Assembly (NCBI RefSeq): GCF_001753245.1
Contig: NZ_CP017415.1
Location: 2,446,501-2,510,500 of the forward strand
Source of the DNA: Acidihalobacter yilgarnensis
GTDB taxonomy: Bacteria; Pseudomonadota; Gammaproteobacteria; DSM-5130; Acidihalobacteraceae
Direction: 5' to 3'
DNA length: 64,000 nt
A program made the translations under genes and the position numbers. Positions 8,552 through 19,444 of this stretch are shown here, in pieces. Each line of letters opens with the position of its first letter. The stretch's first letter is position 1. The notes below the pieces were generated by a model that did no database searches, was not told where the DNA came from, and saw nothing but the letters and a program-made list of their open reading frames with translations.

Positions 8552-9420
8552 TAGATCGTCAGGATCCGCTGCCGGTAAGGCGGCAATGCGCGTTGCTGGA
8601 CCTGCCGCGCTCGACGTTCTACCGCGTGGCCAAGCCGGTTACAGACGAGGAACTGGAACTCATGGCGCTGATTGATCGCTGCCACCTGAAGTATCCTTTC
8701 TATGGCAGCCGACGCATCCACGACTGGTTGGAAGACCAGGGTCACCGCGTAAACCGCAAGCGGGTTCAGCGCCTGATGCGCACGATGGACCTGAGGGCAC
8801 AGTACCCGAAGCGCAACCTCAGCTTGGCCAATCAGGCGCACAAGGTCTATCCGTACCTGCTGCGGGATCGGGTTATCGACCGCCCGAACCAGGTCTGGGC
8901 GACCGACGTGACCTACATCCCGATGGCGCGGGGCTTTGTGTATCTGGTGGCCATCATGGACTGGCACTCGCGCAAGGTGCTCTCCTGGCGCGTATCGAAC
9001 ACGCTCGATGTGAGCTTCTGCGTCGATGCGCTTGAGGAGGCGATCGAGGCCTACGGCGCCCCGGAGATCTTCAATACCGACCAGGGGAGTCAGTTCACGA
9101 GCGAGGCGTTCACCGGCGTTCTCAAGCACCATGGCATCCGCATCAGCATGGATGGCAAGGGTCGGTGGGTCGATAACGTGTTCGTCGAGCGCCTGTGGCG
9201 CAGCGTGAAATATGAGGAGGTGTATCTGAAGGCCTACGACAATATCGCCGATGCACGAAGGTCACTGGGGCGATACCTGGCCTTCTACAACGCTGAGAGG
9301 CGGCACCAGTCACTGGACCGGCGCACCCCGACAGCGTGTACTACGAATCCGCCGCCAGACTGGCGGCATAACCCGAGAGAGCACTTAGCGGGCTGTCCAA
9401 TTTCCCGGGTCCACTTCTAA
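8548..9420 (+). CDS. IS3-family transposase OrfB (DDE integrase core)
   Basis: A 290-residue catalytic subunit. An HTH_21-type N-terminal region (HLKYPFYGSRRIHDWLEDQG) precedes an rve integrase core with DDE residues in WATDVTYIP, FNTDQGSQFTS and DNVFVERLWRSVKYEE. Its ATG overlaps the OrfA stop (ATGA). The TAA stop is 9418-9420: only its T belongs to the element, and the two A bases come from the AAC target duplication, so the C-terminus depends on the insertion site. Confidence 0.95.
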   Translation: MIDRQDPLPVRRQCALLDLPRSTFYRVAKPVTDEELELMALIDRCHLKYPFYGSRRIHDWLEDQGHRVNRKRVQRLMRTMDLRAQYPKRNLSLANQAHKVYPYLLRDRVIDRPNQVWATDVTYIPMARGFVYLVAIMDWHSRKVLSWRVSNTLDVSFCVDALEEAIEAYGAPEIFNTDQGSQFTSEAFTGVLKHHGIRISMDGKGRWVDNVFVERLWRSVKYEEVYLKAYDNIADARRSLGRYLAFYNAERRHQSLDRRTPTACTTNPPPDWRHNPREHLAGCPISRVHF

Positions 9421-9421
9421 C

Positions 9422-12400
9422 GACGGTCATGCCTTCAGACTTTCGCGTGTAGATGCCGGGCTTAGTCTGGCGGGAAGTCGCTTGAATCTTTCACGGCTGA
9501 ATCTCGAAACCCCACAAGGGGCGCTCTCCTTGGTCGGGGATATCCGTCTGAATCCACCCTACACGCTCGACCTGCGCACTGTCTGGCACTGGCGCCTCGA
9601 CCACCGCACGCGCATCTTGGGCCAGGGGTTATTACAAGGGCCTTTGCAACGCCTGAATATCAGTCAGCAACTCACCGCACCCTTCCCGGCCACGCTTGAC
9701 GCCGAAGTGGACGTACTGCGGCAAACAGGGAAACTCAAGCTTTCCTGGCGAAACGCCCGCTGGCCGCTGGCCGGGGTAACAGTCGACGCACAAAGCGCCG
9801 CCGGACAATTACATGCGGAAGGCAGTCTTTCAGGCTATCGCCTGCACATCGAAACTGCACTGCAAACCTCGCAACTCGATATCCCGCGACTCGAGACCGA
9901 AATCGATGGCAACTCGAAGGGATTGAAGGTGGATCACCTGACCGCTTCCCTGCTCGATGGCACCTTCAAGGCACATGGCGCGGTCACCTGGAAACCGACC
10001 CTGAATTGGCAATTCATCATCAACGCACAAAATCTCGATCCTGGCGTTCTCCGGACCGACTGGCCCGGCAAGCTCGCTGTGGACGGCCATCTGACAGGCG
10101 ACAATCGACGGATGCAATTTGCCCTCACACGTCTCGAGGGTCGCTTGCGCGGGCTGCCTATATCCACTCAGATGCAAGGAGCCATCGTATTTGCCGACAG
10201 GCAACTGACGCTTACGCGCGCGCACCTCGCTGCGCTCGGCGCCCGCATCGATCTGAACGGATGGGCCACCCCCCACAAGGGCAATCTGCAATTCACGCTT
10301 GATGCCCCTAAATTGCAAGCCTTCAGCACACAGGCCGGTGGCAGTCTCCACGCAAGCGGCCATATCAGCGGCCCCTGGCAATGGCCGCGCGTCAACGCAC
10401 GGCTCGACGGTAAAAACCTGCGTCTACGCGCCTTATCCATTGCACACTTATCTGCCTCCATCGAACCAGGCCGTAGCGACACGCTCAAGACTCGACTCGA
10501 CATACGCGACCTCCACCGCGCCGGGATTGACCTCAAGCAAGTGATTTTCAGTGCCGACGGGCAGCCCGCGCGCATGCAACTGACACTAAGCGCCGTCGCA
10601 TCGGCTGGTCGACTCGACGCGCGCCTGTCCGGCGGCATCAAACCCGGAAGTGCTCGTTGGGACGGACGCCTGCTGCAGTTCGATTTGCAACCGCGCAAGG
10701 GTAGCGGCTGGCGCCTGCGTGCGCCGGCGGCTCTGCGGCTCACGCGCCACGAGATCGACATAAGCCCGACCTGCCTCGAACCCGACGGCAATCCATCCGC
10801 GCATCTGTGCCTGAACCTGAAATTCGCACCGAGCGGCATCAACCTGCACTCAGACTGGCAACAGCTGCCCCTGGCGATGCTCGATCCCTGGTTGCCCGCT
10901 GCAGTACGGATAAGTGGCAACCTGAGCGGCCACGCAGATTTGAAGGGGCCGTTGAACGCGCTGAAGGGCCAACTCAGCGCGAGCGCCCCTGATGGGCATC
11001 TCGAGCTGACGCGGAGCACCGGCACAAGGCGCTATGCGCTCGTGCTATCAAGGCTGGCACTCGATCTACACGCCCAGCAGCTCGCGTTGATGCTTAATGC
11101 CGGCTTGCCTGACGGTGGAAAACTCGATGTCCGGCTCGATACCGGCCTATCACCCCAAGCACCGCTCAATGGACGCATCGGACTGAATCTACCAAAGCTC
11201 ACATTCCTTGATGGCCTGATACCGGACACACAGGCAATCGAAGGCACATTACAAGGAAATATCCAGCTGGCTGGCACCCGGGCATCGCCATTGATCGACA
11301 CTCAGGTGACGCTCAACAAAGGGGCATTGATACTGGCTCGCGCGGGCATACGCCTTCAGGATATCCAGGCGACCTTACTTGGCAAAGGTACCCAGCCGCT
11401 CCAGGTGGCGGTACAAGCACGCTCCGGCCCAGGACAGATCGAGGCGCGGGGTGAAATTAGCGAATGGTACACGCCCCATCCCGAAATCCGGCTCAACGTA
11501 AAAGGCCATCAGTTCGAGGCCGTACACCTACCGCAGATCAGCGCGCAGATCAGTCCCACACTCACCATTGAGGCCAATCCCAAACGCATTCAAGTACGCG
11601 GACGTATCGATGTGCCCAAAGCGGACATTGTCATCAAACGCGTGGCGCCCGGCGCCGTGGACGTCTCTCCGGACACTCAAATTGTAGGCGTGACCGCGTC
11701 GACAAAGTCCCACGGCCCAACGTTCGATGCCGCCATCGAGCTTGCCCTCGGCCAGGCAATCAAGCTCGATGCCTTCGGCCTGGCCGGGCAATTGACCGGG
11801 GACCTGTTGTTGACCCAGCGATCCGGCACGCCGACCGTAGCCGATGGTAGCCTACGCATCGTTAATGGTACCTATTCGGCCTATGGGCTGAACCTTGCGC
11901 TCAGCAAAGGGGTACTGAATTTCGCAGGCCCCGTGGATAACCCGGGCCTCGACGTGGTGGCGCAACGCCAAACGGGCAACGTCACCGCACAATTGACGGT
12001 CACCGGCACCCTGAAATCGCCTCGCTCGCAGGTCAGCGCAACGCCGCCGATGTCTGAATCCGAGGCGCTGTCCTGGCTGATCACCGGACATGGATTGGCA
12101 GGTGCTTCGAAGAGCGATGCCGCCTTGCTGCTCAAGGCGCTGGCCAGCATGCACATGGGCAACAGCGAGGCGGGCGGTGGTGTACTCGGGTCAATCAAGG
12201 CACGCACAGGATTGAGTGATATTGGTGTGCAAGGTGGAGACAGCTGGCAGCAAAGCTCGCTCTTGCTCGGCAAATACCTTACGCCTGACCTCTATGTACG
12301 TTACGCAGCCGGATTGTTCGATCACAGCAATACCCTCGCACTCAATTACCGGCTGTCGCAACACTTCAGCGTGGAGGCCAAGTCCGGCAGCGCACAGGGC

Positions 12401-12439
12401 ATCGACCTGCTCTATCAGATCGTGTTCGGTCCTCGCTGA
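9422..12439 (+). pseudogene. tamB: tamB, 3' fragment (translocation and assembly module, C-terminal domain)
   Basis: This is the remaining 1005 codons of tamB after the insertion. The first in-frame candidate start is TTG 9482 with no clear ribosome site. The protein is built of repeated amphipathic beta strands, as in the hydrophobic-groove repeats of TamB/AsmA-like lipid-transport proteins. It ends with the conserved TamB_C (DUF490) domain, including SESEALSWLITG, a following glycine-rich stretch and YLTPDLYVRYAAGLFDHSNT. No other disruption is visible, which supports a recent insertion. Any translation would lack the inner-membrane anchor, unless transcription and translation from the IS supply a new start. 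Confidence 0.9.
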
Positions 12440-12444
12440 GGGCG

Positions 12445-13512
12445 TCAAGCTTGTCGAATCAGCTCGACGATTTCCGGGAAACCACCGACGCGGTCGGCCG
12501 CATCAAGTTTGATGGCTTCCTTGGGCATGCCGAAGACGACGCAGCTCGCCTCATCCTGTGCCATTGTGGTCGCACCGGCATCACGCATCAGCTTCAACCC
12601 CCGCGCGCCATCCCCTCCCATACCGGTCATGATGATGCCTATTCCGTTCCGACCGACCACCTGCGAGGCCGAACGGAACAATACATCAACGGAGGGCCTG
12701 TGCCGATTGACCAGTGGACCGTCGAATACCTCGGCATAGTACTGCGCCCCCTGGCGCACCAATTTGAGATGTTTCCCGCCCGGCGCAATCAGCGCCAGAC
12801 CCGGCAACAACCGGTCTCCATCCTTCGCCTCGCGCACCTCGATCTGGCATAAGCCGTTCAACCGCTCGGCAAAGGCGGCCGTGAACATCGCCGGCATGTG
12901 CTGGACGATGGCGATGGGTGCACACACCCTGGGTAGCGCGGTCAACACGGTTTCAAGCGCTTGCGTTCCCCCGGTCGAAGTACCCATGGCGACAATGCGT
13001 TCGGTAGTACGCAACATCGCCTCGGCCGACGCAGGTACGGCAGCGGCCTGCACCTGATGTACGGGAGGAGAAGACCGCCGTAAATTGCTCATATTGGCGC
13101 GTGCCGCCGTCTTCACGGCTGCGATCAAGTCATTTGCGCTATCAAGCAGGAAGTCGCGAATACCAACCGTCGGCTTGGTGATGACATGGACCGCGCCGGC
13201 CGCCAATGCTTGCAAGGTGGTCGCCGCGCCCTTTTCGGTCAGCGTTGAACAAATGATCACGGGCGTCGGATGCTCTCGCATCAGTTGGCCGAGAAAGGTG
13301 ATGCCGTCCATCCTGGGCATCTCGACATCGAGCACAATCACGTCGGGCCACTGCCGCTTCATACGCTCCATGGCAAAAAGCGGATCTGCCGCGGCGCCGA
13401 TCACCTCCAACGCGGGATCCTGGGACAAGGCGGCCTGCAGTACCTGCCGCACCACAGCGGAATCGTCTACGACCAACACCTTTATTTTGTCGCTCTTCCC
13501 TGATTGGATCAC
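12445..13512 (-). CDS. cheB: Chemotaxis response regulator protein-glutamate methylesterase CheB
   Basis: A receiver domain ([15 protein letters not shown], phospho-Asp in [13 protein letters not shown]) is joined to a C-terminal methylesterase domain. The esterase has catalytic Ser in [11 protein letters not shown], His in IVQHMP and Asp in [11 protein letters not shown]. It removes methyl groups from receptor glutamates and opposes CheR. The GTG at 13512 is preferred over GTG 13524 because AGGTGAGG lies 6 bases upstream of it. It is the last gene of the chemotaxis operon and ends 5 bp from the convergent end of tamB. Confidence 0.95.
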   Translation of the reverse strand: MIQSGKSDKIKVLVVDDSAVVRQVLQAALSQDPALEVIGAAADPLFAMERMKRQWPDVIVLDVEMPRMDGITFLGQLMREHPTPVIICSTLTEKGAATTLQALAAGAVHVITKPTVGIRDFLLDSANDLIAAVKTAARANMSNLRRSSPPVHQVQAAAVPASAEAMLRTTERIVAMGTSTGGTQALETVLTALPRVCAPIAIVQHMPAMFTAAFAERLNGLCQIEVREAKDGDRLLPGLALIAPGGKHLKLVRQGAQYYAEVFDGPLVNRHRPSVDVLFRSASQVVGRNGIGIIMTGMGGDGARGLKLMRDAGATTMAQDEASCVVFGMPKEAIKLDAADRVGGFPEIVELIRQA

Positions 13513-13531
13513 CGCTCGCCTCACCTTTCAA

Positions 13532-14038
13532 TCATGATTTCATGGCCTTGTACCAGAGATAGACTAAGCCGTCGTTAAGATCAAACACCAGACTCCGATG
13601 CCCATCTCCACCGAGGTGTTCGGCAGCAACGTCAAATCCATAGGCCGCCATCAGTACACGCGCAGCTTGCACGTTGCGCGAGGAAACACCCTCCCGCGAC
13701 GCGCGCGTCGTCAGCGCCGGAAACATGTTGCCCCCACCAAAAAGTTTGACCTCGTAATCGCGCGGATGGGTGTGTGAACTGCGGATCGCCGCCATGAACA
13801 AATGCATCAATTCATCCGCATATTTCCCATCCCACTGCCCCTCCGTTTGAGATGTCCGCCGCAGACCTCGACAGGGCAACATGAAATGGCCCATGCCACC
13901 GCAACGACGCTCGGGATGCCAGAGCGTCACCGCCACGCAAGAACCGAGTATGGTCTTGATCCGTGTGCCATCACCTCCGAAGTAGAAGCCGCCCGGCGTC
14001 AGATACACGTCGTATCGCCGCCAGTCTTCGCGGTTCAC
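13532..14038 (-). CDS. cheD: Chemoreceptor glutamine deamidase CheD
   Basis: CheD deamidates glutamines on chemoreceptors and often modulates CheC/CheB-type adaptation. The catalytic Cys lies in TILGSCVAV and His in GMGHFMLP; LFGGGNMFP and VQAARVLMAAYGF are also family signatures. A longer reading to 14158 would overlap cheR by 124 bp. The GTG at 14038 forms a GTGA overlap with the cheR stop and gives 168 residues, close to the size of B. subtilis CheD. No cheC is visible in the operon. Confidence 0.92.
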   Translation of the reverse strand: MNREDWRRYDVYLTPGGFYFGGDGTRIKTILGSCVAVTLWHPERRCGGMGHFMLPCRGLRRTSQTEGQWDGKYADELMHLFMAAIRSSHTHPRDYEVKLFGGGNMFPALTTRASREGVSSRNVQAARVLMAAYGFDVAAEHLGGDGHRSLVFDLNDGLVYLWYKAMKS

Positions 14039-14874
14039 GGACAGCGGTAGATCGATGGCGCCTCGACAATTAAATCCGACGTCACGCCATTGAGGCTTTC
14101 GGAATGCCCAACAAAGAGATACCCCCCAGGGCGCAAATGGGGTATCAGACGTCGGCACAACGCCTGCTTCGTGGGCAGGTCGAAATAAATCATCACGTTG
14201 CGCAGGAAGATAACGTCGAACAGGCCATGTGTCTCGGCCAGGGGCGCGTTCAAATTGAGCGCGCGGAATTCCACACGCTCTCTCAGCTTACGCGCGACCG
14301 CGAAAGACCCCGCCCTGGAGCCAACACCCTTGAGACAGTAGGCGCGCAAATAATGCAACGGAATCCGTTCCGCCCGTTCGATCGGATAAATACCCGCCTG
14401 CGCACGATCGAGTACCCGTTGACTCAGATCCGTGGCGAGCAGCGACCAAGGCCTTCCACCTCGATGCTCGGCCAGTGTCATGGCGATACTGTAGGGCTCT
14501 TCGCCGCTCGAACAGGCCGCACTCCAGATACGTACGCCCTGGGACGTTTGTGCCAACGCAGGCAACACACGTTCCGCAAGAAAATCAAAATGCTTCTGTT
14601 CGCGGAAAAAATAGGTCTCGTTGGTGGTCAACAGATCGATCGCCCGCTGTGCCTCGGAGCCAGGACGTAATTCGCCGCCGAGCAATTCAAGATACGCTCG
14701 GTAACCTGGGCAACCGATCTCACGCAGGCGCTTTTCAAGACGCCCTGCAACCAGCGCGCGCTTGGCCGTGCTCAAGTGGATACCGGCCCGCCGGTAGATG
14801 AATTCCCGAATAGCCTGAAATTCCGGCTCTGCGAGGGGGATGTTGCGCCCAGCGCCCGCTGTCACTTTGGCCAT
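14035..14874 (-). CDS. cheR: Chemotaxis protein-glutamate O-methyltransferase CheR
   Basis: About 279 residues from ATG 14874, which lies 7 bp after cheW; an upstream start at 14913 would overlap cheW. The N-terminal CheR helical domain (EFQAIREFIYRRAGIHL) is followed by the SAM-binding domain with RIWSAACSSGEEPYSIAM and FDVIFLRNVMIYF. It methylates receptor glutamates for adaptation. The last bases overlap the cheD start. Confidence 0.95.
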   Translation of the reverse strand: MAKVTAGAGRNIPLAEPEFQAIREFIYRRAGIHLSTAKRALVAGRLEKRLREIGCPGYRAYLELLGGELRPGSEAQRAIDLLTTNETYFFREQKHFDFLAERVLPALAQTSQGVRIWSAACSSGEEPYSIAMTLAEHRGGRPWSLLATDLSQRVLDRAQAGIYPIERAERIPLHYLRAYCLKGVGSRAGSFAVARKLRERVEFRALNLNAPLAETHGLFDVIFLRNVMIYFDLPTKQALCRRLIPHLRPGGYLFVGHSESLNGVTSDLIVEAPSIYRCP

Positions 14875-14881
14875 GCCTGCA

Positions 14882-15451
14882 TCAGGATGTCCGATGTGTC
14901 GCTGACACCGCATCAGCGGATCGATTTGCCGACTCGGCCAACGCGGACATTTCCGCTACCGACAAGGCTTGATCAATATCGAGTACCACGATAAAACGGC
15001 CATCGACCTTGCCGATACCTTCGATGAAGTCATTACGCAGCCCCGCACCGAACGCTGGTGGGCGCTCCTGGCTCCGTGCGGCGATCTCGACCACCTCGTT
15101 GACCGAGTCGACCAGAATGCCGAGGTCCTGGTGCGTCTGCGCCCCGCTGATTTCGATGATGACGATACAGGTACGCCGTTGAATTTCGGTAGAAGCGCGG
15201 CCGAAACGAACCGCCAGATCGATGACCGGCACCACACGCCCACGCAGATTAATCACACCGCGTAAAAAAGCCGGCATCATGGGCACTGTGGTCACATCCT
15301 CATACTCGATAATTTCGCGGATGTGTTTGATATTGACCGCGAATGTTTCATCGCCCAGGGTAAAACTCAAATACTGTTCCGCCTGATCGGGCACGTCACC
15401 CTCGGCGAGCGCTACTTGCCGCCCGTTTGCGAGCTCTAATGGGTTGGCCAT
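14882..15451 (-). CDS. cheW: Chemotaxis coupling protein CheW
   Basis: About 189 residues. It has a single CheW SH3-like domain starting QYLSFTLGDETFAVNIKHIR, with LRGVINLRGRVVPVIDL. It links receptors to the CheA kinase. The ATG at 15451 is preceded by GGAGGTAGCG; a GTG immediately after the MCP stop is the only longer alternative. The 30 or so C-terminal residues are extra, rich in Ala/Ser. Confidence 0.95.
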   Translation of the reverse strand: MANPLELANGRQVALAEGDVPDQAEQYLSFTLGDETFAVNIKHIREIIEYEDVTTVPMMPAFLRGVINLRGRVVPVIDLAVRFGRASTEIQRRTCIVIIEISGAQTHQDLGILVDSVNEVVEIAARSQERPPAFGAGLRNDFIEGIGKVDGRFIVVLDIDQALSVAEMSALAESANRSADAVSATHRTS

Positions 15452-15463
15452 CGCTACCTCCAC

Positions 15464-17113
15464 TTAAAAGCGCACAAACTCGCCTTCTTCCGGCAGATCA
15501 CCATCGTCTTTGATGCTAGACGCAGCTCGTCTCGATTCCTGCGGTGACTTTTCGAGTTTGAGCCGCTGCTTCGCCTGTGTAGCGGAGTTCGTCCGTTCGG
15601 CGATACGCTGGGCGCGCAGCTTGAAAACGGACATGATCTGCTGGAGTTGCTCAGCCTGACCGTTGAGCTCTTCCGCAGTAGCCGCCAGCTCCTCGGAGGC
15701 AGATGCGTTCTGCTGCGTTGCCTGGCTGAGCTGATTCATCGCCACGTTGATCTGCCCGACGCCACTGCTCTGTTCGTCGGATGCAGCGGCAATTTCCTGT
15801 ACCAGATCGGAGGTCTTGCGCACGCCTGGTACGATTTCGCCCAGCAGATGACCTGCCCGTTCAGCCAACCCCACACTGCTCGTCGCGAGCTGGCCAATCT
15901 CCTGAGCCGCTACTTGACTGCGTTCGGCCAACTTGCGCACCTCGGCCGCTACGACGGCAAAGCCTTTGCCATGCTCGCCCGCACGTGCAGCCTCGATGGC
16001 GGCATTGAGCGCCAGCAGGTTCGTTTGGTAGGCAATATCGTCGACGATACCGATTTTTTCAGCGATGTCCTTCATCGCACGCACCGTCTGTTCGACGGCC
16101 TGTCCACCTTCGGTCGCTTTGAGCGCTGCCTCGCCGGCCATGCCATCGGTAATTTTCGCATTCTCGGCATTCTGGGTGACCGAGGCGCCCATTTCCTCCA
16201 TGGAGGCGGTAGTTTCTTCCACACTCGCAGCCTGTTCGGTGGATGCCTGCGAGACTGCCTGCGCGGTCGCGCTCACTTCTTCGGAAGCACTGGAGAGCGA
16301 ATCCGCGGCACTACGCACCTCGGCGATCACGCCTGCAAGATTCTCCGCCATGGTGCGCATGGCAGCCAGCAGATGCCCGGTCTCGTCACTCGATGCCACT
16401 TCGATGGAGATACTCAGGTCGTTATCCGCCAGGTGGTTGGCGACGTTCACCGCTTCCCTAATCGGTCGCGTGATGCTACGTGTCGTGACCCATGCGAAGC
16501 CGACTCCGAGCAACAATCCGATCAGAATGACGCTGATCGCCATGATCCGGGACTCGTGATAAACCGCGTTCGCCTGCTGATACGAGTGATCGAGGTGCTG
16601 CTGTTGCAGGACCGTCAGCTGGTTGAGACTCGTACGCAAGGTGTCGACGAGCGGTAGGCCTTGGCTGGAAAAATGGCTCGCCGCTTGTGCGACTTCACCC
16701 GTCTTCATCAATCGGAGGGCTTCTGCCTTGATAACGCCGAGCCTATCGAGATGCTGACGTATCAAGGCCAGCATCTCCCGCCCCGGAGGCGATTTCAAAA
16801 GTTCATCGAGCTGGCCTAGACGCTTTCCTATTTGCGTTTCGTGAACTCCCAAGCGCGCCGTTAATTGCTCCTGCTGTGTCGCGTCAGTCGACAGCAGCAC
16901 GCCCTGAAAATCGGCTTCGTCCTCCAGGATTTCGTCCTTAACCTGCATCACGAGTTTGGCCTTGACCCAGTCGTGCTGGGCAATCCGATCCGTCCCCTGC
17001 TTGATCATGGACATCTCGCGCACCCCCATGCCCGCAACGATCACGAGCAAGGCCAGCAGCACCCCGAAACCGATGCCCAATCGGACACCTATTTTCAAAT
17101 TCCTGAATGACAT
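15464..17113 (-). CDS. Methyl-accepting chemotaxis protein (4HB-type sensor, HAMP, MA domain)
   Basis: A 549-residue receptor. TM1 lies near residues 8-30 ([21 protein letters not shown]). A helical periplasmic domain of about 160 residues resembling four-helix-bundle sensors follows, then TM2 ([20 protein letters not shown]) and HAMP. The cytoplasmic hairpin has the signature [16 protein letters not shown]. Glu/Gln-rich methylation segments flank it. The ATG at 17113 is chosen because GCGAGGGGA lies just upstream. The C-terminus EEGEFVRF is not the classic CheR-binding pentapeptide. The ligand cannot be told from sequence. Confidence 0.93.
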   Translation of the reverse strand: MSFRNLKIGVRLGIGFGVLLALLVIVAGMGVREMSMIKQGTDRIAQHDWVKAKLVMQVKDEILEDEADFQGVLLSTDATQQEQLTARLGVHETQIGKRLGQLDELLKSPPGREMLALIRQHLDRLGVIKAEALRLMKTGEVAQAASHFSSQGLPLVDTLRTSLNQLTVLQQQHLDHSYQQANAVYHESRIMAISVILIGLLLGVGFAWVTTRSITRPIREAVNVANHLADNDLSISIEVASSDETGHLLAAMRTMAENLAGVIAEVRSAADSLSSASEEVSATAQAVSQASTEQAASVEETTASMEEMGASVTQNAENAKITDGMAGEAALKATEGGQAVEQTVRAMKDIAEKIGIVDDIAYQTNLLALNAAIEAARAGEHGKGFAVVAAEVRKLAERSQVAAQEIGQLATSSVGLAERAGHLLGEIVPGVRKTSDLVQEIAAASDEQSSGVGQINVAMNQLSQATQQNASASEELAATAEELNGQAEQLQQIMSVFKLRAQRIAERTNSATQAKQRLKLEKSPQESRRAASSIKDDGDLPEEGEFVRF

Positions 17114-17179
17114 AGTCCCCTCGCTTGCATGTCGCAATATTGGATTATTACCCCGTCCTGGCTGGGTTCTCCGACTACC

Positions 17180-19444
17180 TTAGCCACGTACCATTTCCCC
17201 ACCGGGTGTCGATTCACGCCGCAACCCAGGTCCCTCGTCTCTCTGCGTCGCCAGTTGGCTCAAGCCCGCCACATCGAAAATCAAAGCGAGTTCCCCACTC
17301 CCCAGAATCGTCGAGCCACTGATGCCCTTGAGGTGTTCGAACAAATCCCCCAGTGGCTTGATCACCGTCTGCAATTCACCCAGCAGGTCATCGACCACCA
17401 ATCCGAACCGCCGACCACCGGCCTGGACCACAACCAGGCTTTCACGACCATGATCGCGAGAAGTCAGGCCGAAGAAATCCGCGATACGAAGATAAGGAAT
17501 TACCTCGTCGCGTACTCGTACATAGGCGCCATGGGCCGAGCGCTGTTCGACCCGTTCGAGGTCGATACACTCGACCACGATGTCCAGCGGCAAGACAAAT
17601 TTCGAATCGCCCACACCAAGCAAGAAACCATCAATGATCGCGAGCGTGAGCGGTAGTCTCAAACGAACGGAAGTGCCGCCATCGAGTGCACTGTCGATAT
17701 CGATGCTACCGCGCAAGCCTTCGACTGTTTTTTTGACGACATCCATGCCAACTCCCCGTCCGGATAGATTGCTCACCTGTTCAGCGGTGGAAAATCCGGG
17801 CTCGAAAATCAGCTGATACAACGCATGCGTCGACAATATCTCGTCTTCCGTAATCAACCCACGCGCGAGTGCCTTATTCCGGATACGTGCTGGATCCAGA
17901 CCTGCCCCGTCGTCGCTCACCTCGATCACCACGCTACCTGAATCGTGAAATGCGGCCAGCCGGATCGTGCCCTTCTCGGGCTTGCTCCGCGCCAGTCTGA
18001 CATCGGGCATTTCGATTCCATGGTCAATGGCATTGCGCACCATATGCGTCAGGGGATCGGCGATTTTTTCCACCATGGTGCGATCAAGTTCGGTATCGCC
18101 ACCCTCGATCTGCAGCGCAACCTCTTTACCCAACTCATGAGCTGTATCGCGCACAATGCGATGAAACCGCGCGAACGTTTCACCGATTTCGACCATGCGC
18201 AGACGCAACGTACCTTCGCGAATCAGCTCGACGAGACGCCCAACCTCCACCGATGCTTGTTGTTGAGGCGAGTCGGGATTGACCGCGCTGAGGGAGCGTA
18301 CCGCAGAACTTGCGATCACCAGTTCGCCCACCAGATCGATGAGGGCGTCCAGCTTGTCGGCCTGGACTCTGACCGAACGCGTCTCGCGAGCCTTGACCTC
18401 CTTAATTTTGTGTTGCTTGGCCAATGCCGCCTCAACGATGGGCGATTGCACGGCACCCTGTTCGACCAAAATATACCCTAATGGCTCTGGGTCTTCGGCC
18501 GTCGCTTGGGCGGATAGGGCCTCGGTCAACTCGCGCTCGGTCACGGTGCCGACTTTGACCAAAATCTCGCCGAGCCGAAGATCGTCCTCCGGCAGCGACT
18601 GGAGTAACGCTAGAAACTCGTCAGCCTTGCTCGCCGTAGGCAGAATGCGAAGTTCGCAATCCTCCCTGACGAACTCGAAGACATCCTCCAGTGTCTGCTT
18701 ACTGACTTCCCCCCGAAAATGAATCTCAAAACCCAGATAACAACACTCCGGATCATAATCGCCTTCCGGAATTCGGTCGGGCAGCACCTCGACGCCCACC
18801 AGCTGGCCCAGCGATTTCAGATAGCGGATGAAGGACAGCGGATCCATGCCATTACGGAAGGTTTCATCGCCAAATCGCAGTGACAGATGCCAACCCTCGG
18901 GATCCGGCGCGCGGGTCCAGGATTGAATCGCCGATTCGACCGCATCGCCGGCAGCAATCAACTCATGCCGTCCGGCCTGGGTTTGAGGTGCGGCCTCGGG
19001 TGACTCTGCGCGCTGTACGGACACGACATCTTCTGGTGTCGCGACCGACTCACCACCATGCAAAGCCGTCACCAGCTCGCGTCCTTGTGCTTGCCGTGCC
19101 TCGTCCAAGGCACGGGATTCCGCTGCACAGTCCACAAGTATGCCGAGATGGTCCGTACACCTGATCAGTAAGCTGATCCAGGGGGGAGAAAGTGCAAGGG
19201 TGCCGTCGCGGGCCCGGTCCAACACGCTTTCCATCTCATGTCCGAAGGCGACCACTTCGTCGAGACCGAACAGCCCGGCTGAGCCTTTAACCGTGTGCGC
19301 CGCACGGAACAGCGCATTGACGTCCTCGGGATCGGCTTCCGCCTCCTCAAGCCGAAGCAGAATGGCCTCCATCTGGATCAGCAGATCGCGTGCTTCCTCC
19401 AGAAAGGTTGCAAGCGCCCCGCCCCAATCGAAGCCATCGTTCAT
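17180..19444 (-). CDS. cheA: Chemotaxis histidine kinase CheA with MshEN-like insert
   Basis: A 754-residue kinase. The Hpt domain comes first, with phospho-His 50 in RAAHTVKGSAG. A central region (about 185-280) is unlike the standard CheY-binding P2. Residues 289-345 hold tandem RLGEILVKVGTV / PLGYILVEQGAV motifs with Q313, resembling the c-di-GMP-binding MshEN domain of type II secretion ATPases. Then come the dimerisation helices, an HATPase domain (MVRNAIDHG, SDDGAGLDP, GRGVGMDVV) and a CheW-like domain to 730. The kinase phosphorylates CheY and CheB. Its start overlaps the STAS gene by 4 bp. Confidence 0.95.
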   Translation of the reverse strand: MNDGFDWGGALATFLEEARDLLIQMEAILLRLEEAEADPEDVNALFRAAHTVKGSAGLFGLDEVVAFGHEMESVLDRARDGTLALSPPWISLLIRCTDHLGILVDCAAESRALDEARQAQGRELVTALHGGESVATPEDVVSVQRAESPEAAPQTQAGRHELIAAGDAVESAIQSWTRAPDPEGWHLSLRFGDETFRNGMDPLSFIRYLKSLGQLVGVEVLPDRIPEGDYDPECCYLGFEIHFRGEVSKQTLEDVFEFVREDCELRILPTASKADEFLALLQSLPEDDLRLGEILVKVGTVTERELTEALSAQATAEDPEPLGYILVEQGAVQSPIVEAALAKQHKIKEVKARETRSVRVQADKLDALIDLVGELVIASSAVRSLSAVNPDSPQQQASVEVGRLVELIREGTLRLRMVEIGETFARFHRIVRDTAHELGKEVALQIEGGDTELDRTMVEKIADPLTHMVRNAIDHGIEMPDVRLARSKPEKGTIRLAAFHDSGSVVIEVSDDGAGLDPARIRNKALARGLITEDEILSTHALYQLIFEPGFSTAEQVSNLSGRGVGMDVVKKTVEGLRGSIDIDSALDGGTSVRLRLPLTLAIIDGFLLGVGDSKFVLPLDIVVECIDLERVEQRSAHGAYVRVRDEVIPYLRIADFFGLTSRDHGRESLVVVQAGGRRFGLVVDDLLGELQTVIKPLGDLFEHLKGISGSTILGSGELALIFDVAGLSQLATQRDEGPGLRRESTPGGEMVRG

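Larger units (their letters stand above)
8162..9418 (+). mobile_element. Complete IS3-family insertion sequence (1257 bp) in tamB
   Basis: Imperfect terminal inverted repeats: left AGAACTGGACCC, right (reverse complement) AGAAGTGGACCC. Both continue, after a divergent stretch, to ATTGGACAG. The flanks are AAC at 8159-8161 and AAC at 9419-9421, a 3-bp target duplication of the size usual for IS3 elements. The two overlapping reading frames are an IS3-type HTH OrfA and a DDE OrfB. The element has the same orientation as tamB. Intact frames, clean ends and a perfect duplication point to a recent insertion. Confidence 0.93.

Noticed and set aside
8527-9132. 201-codon frame antisense to the transposase
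   Set aside because: Lies wholly opposite the DDE domain, with no ribosome site or family resemblance.
10168-11025. 285-codon frame antisense to tamB
   Set aside because: Composition is Arg/Ser/Cys-rich shadow of a high-GC gene; no motif.
15464-15490. CheR-docking pentapeptide at the MCP C-terminus
   Set aside because: The end reads EFVRF, not the NWETF-type motif.
15647-16657. 336-codon frame antisense to the MCP
   Set aside because: Mirror of a conserved signalling domain; no recognisable features.
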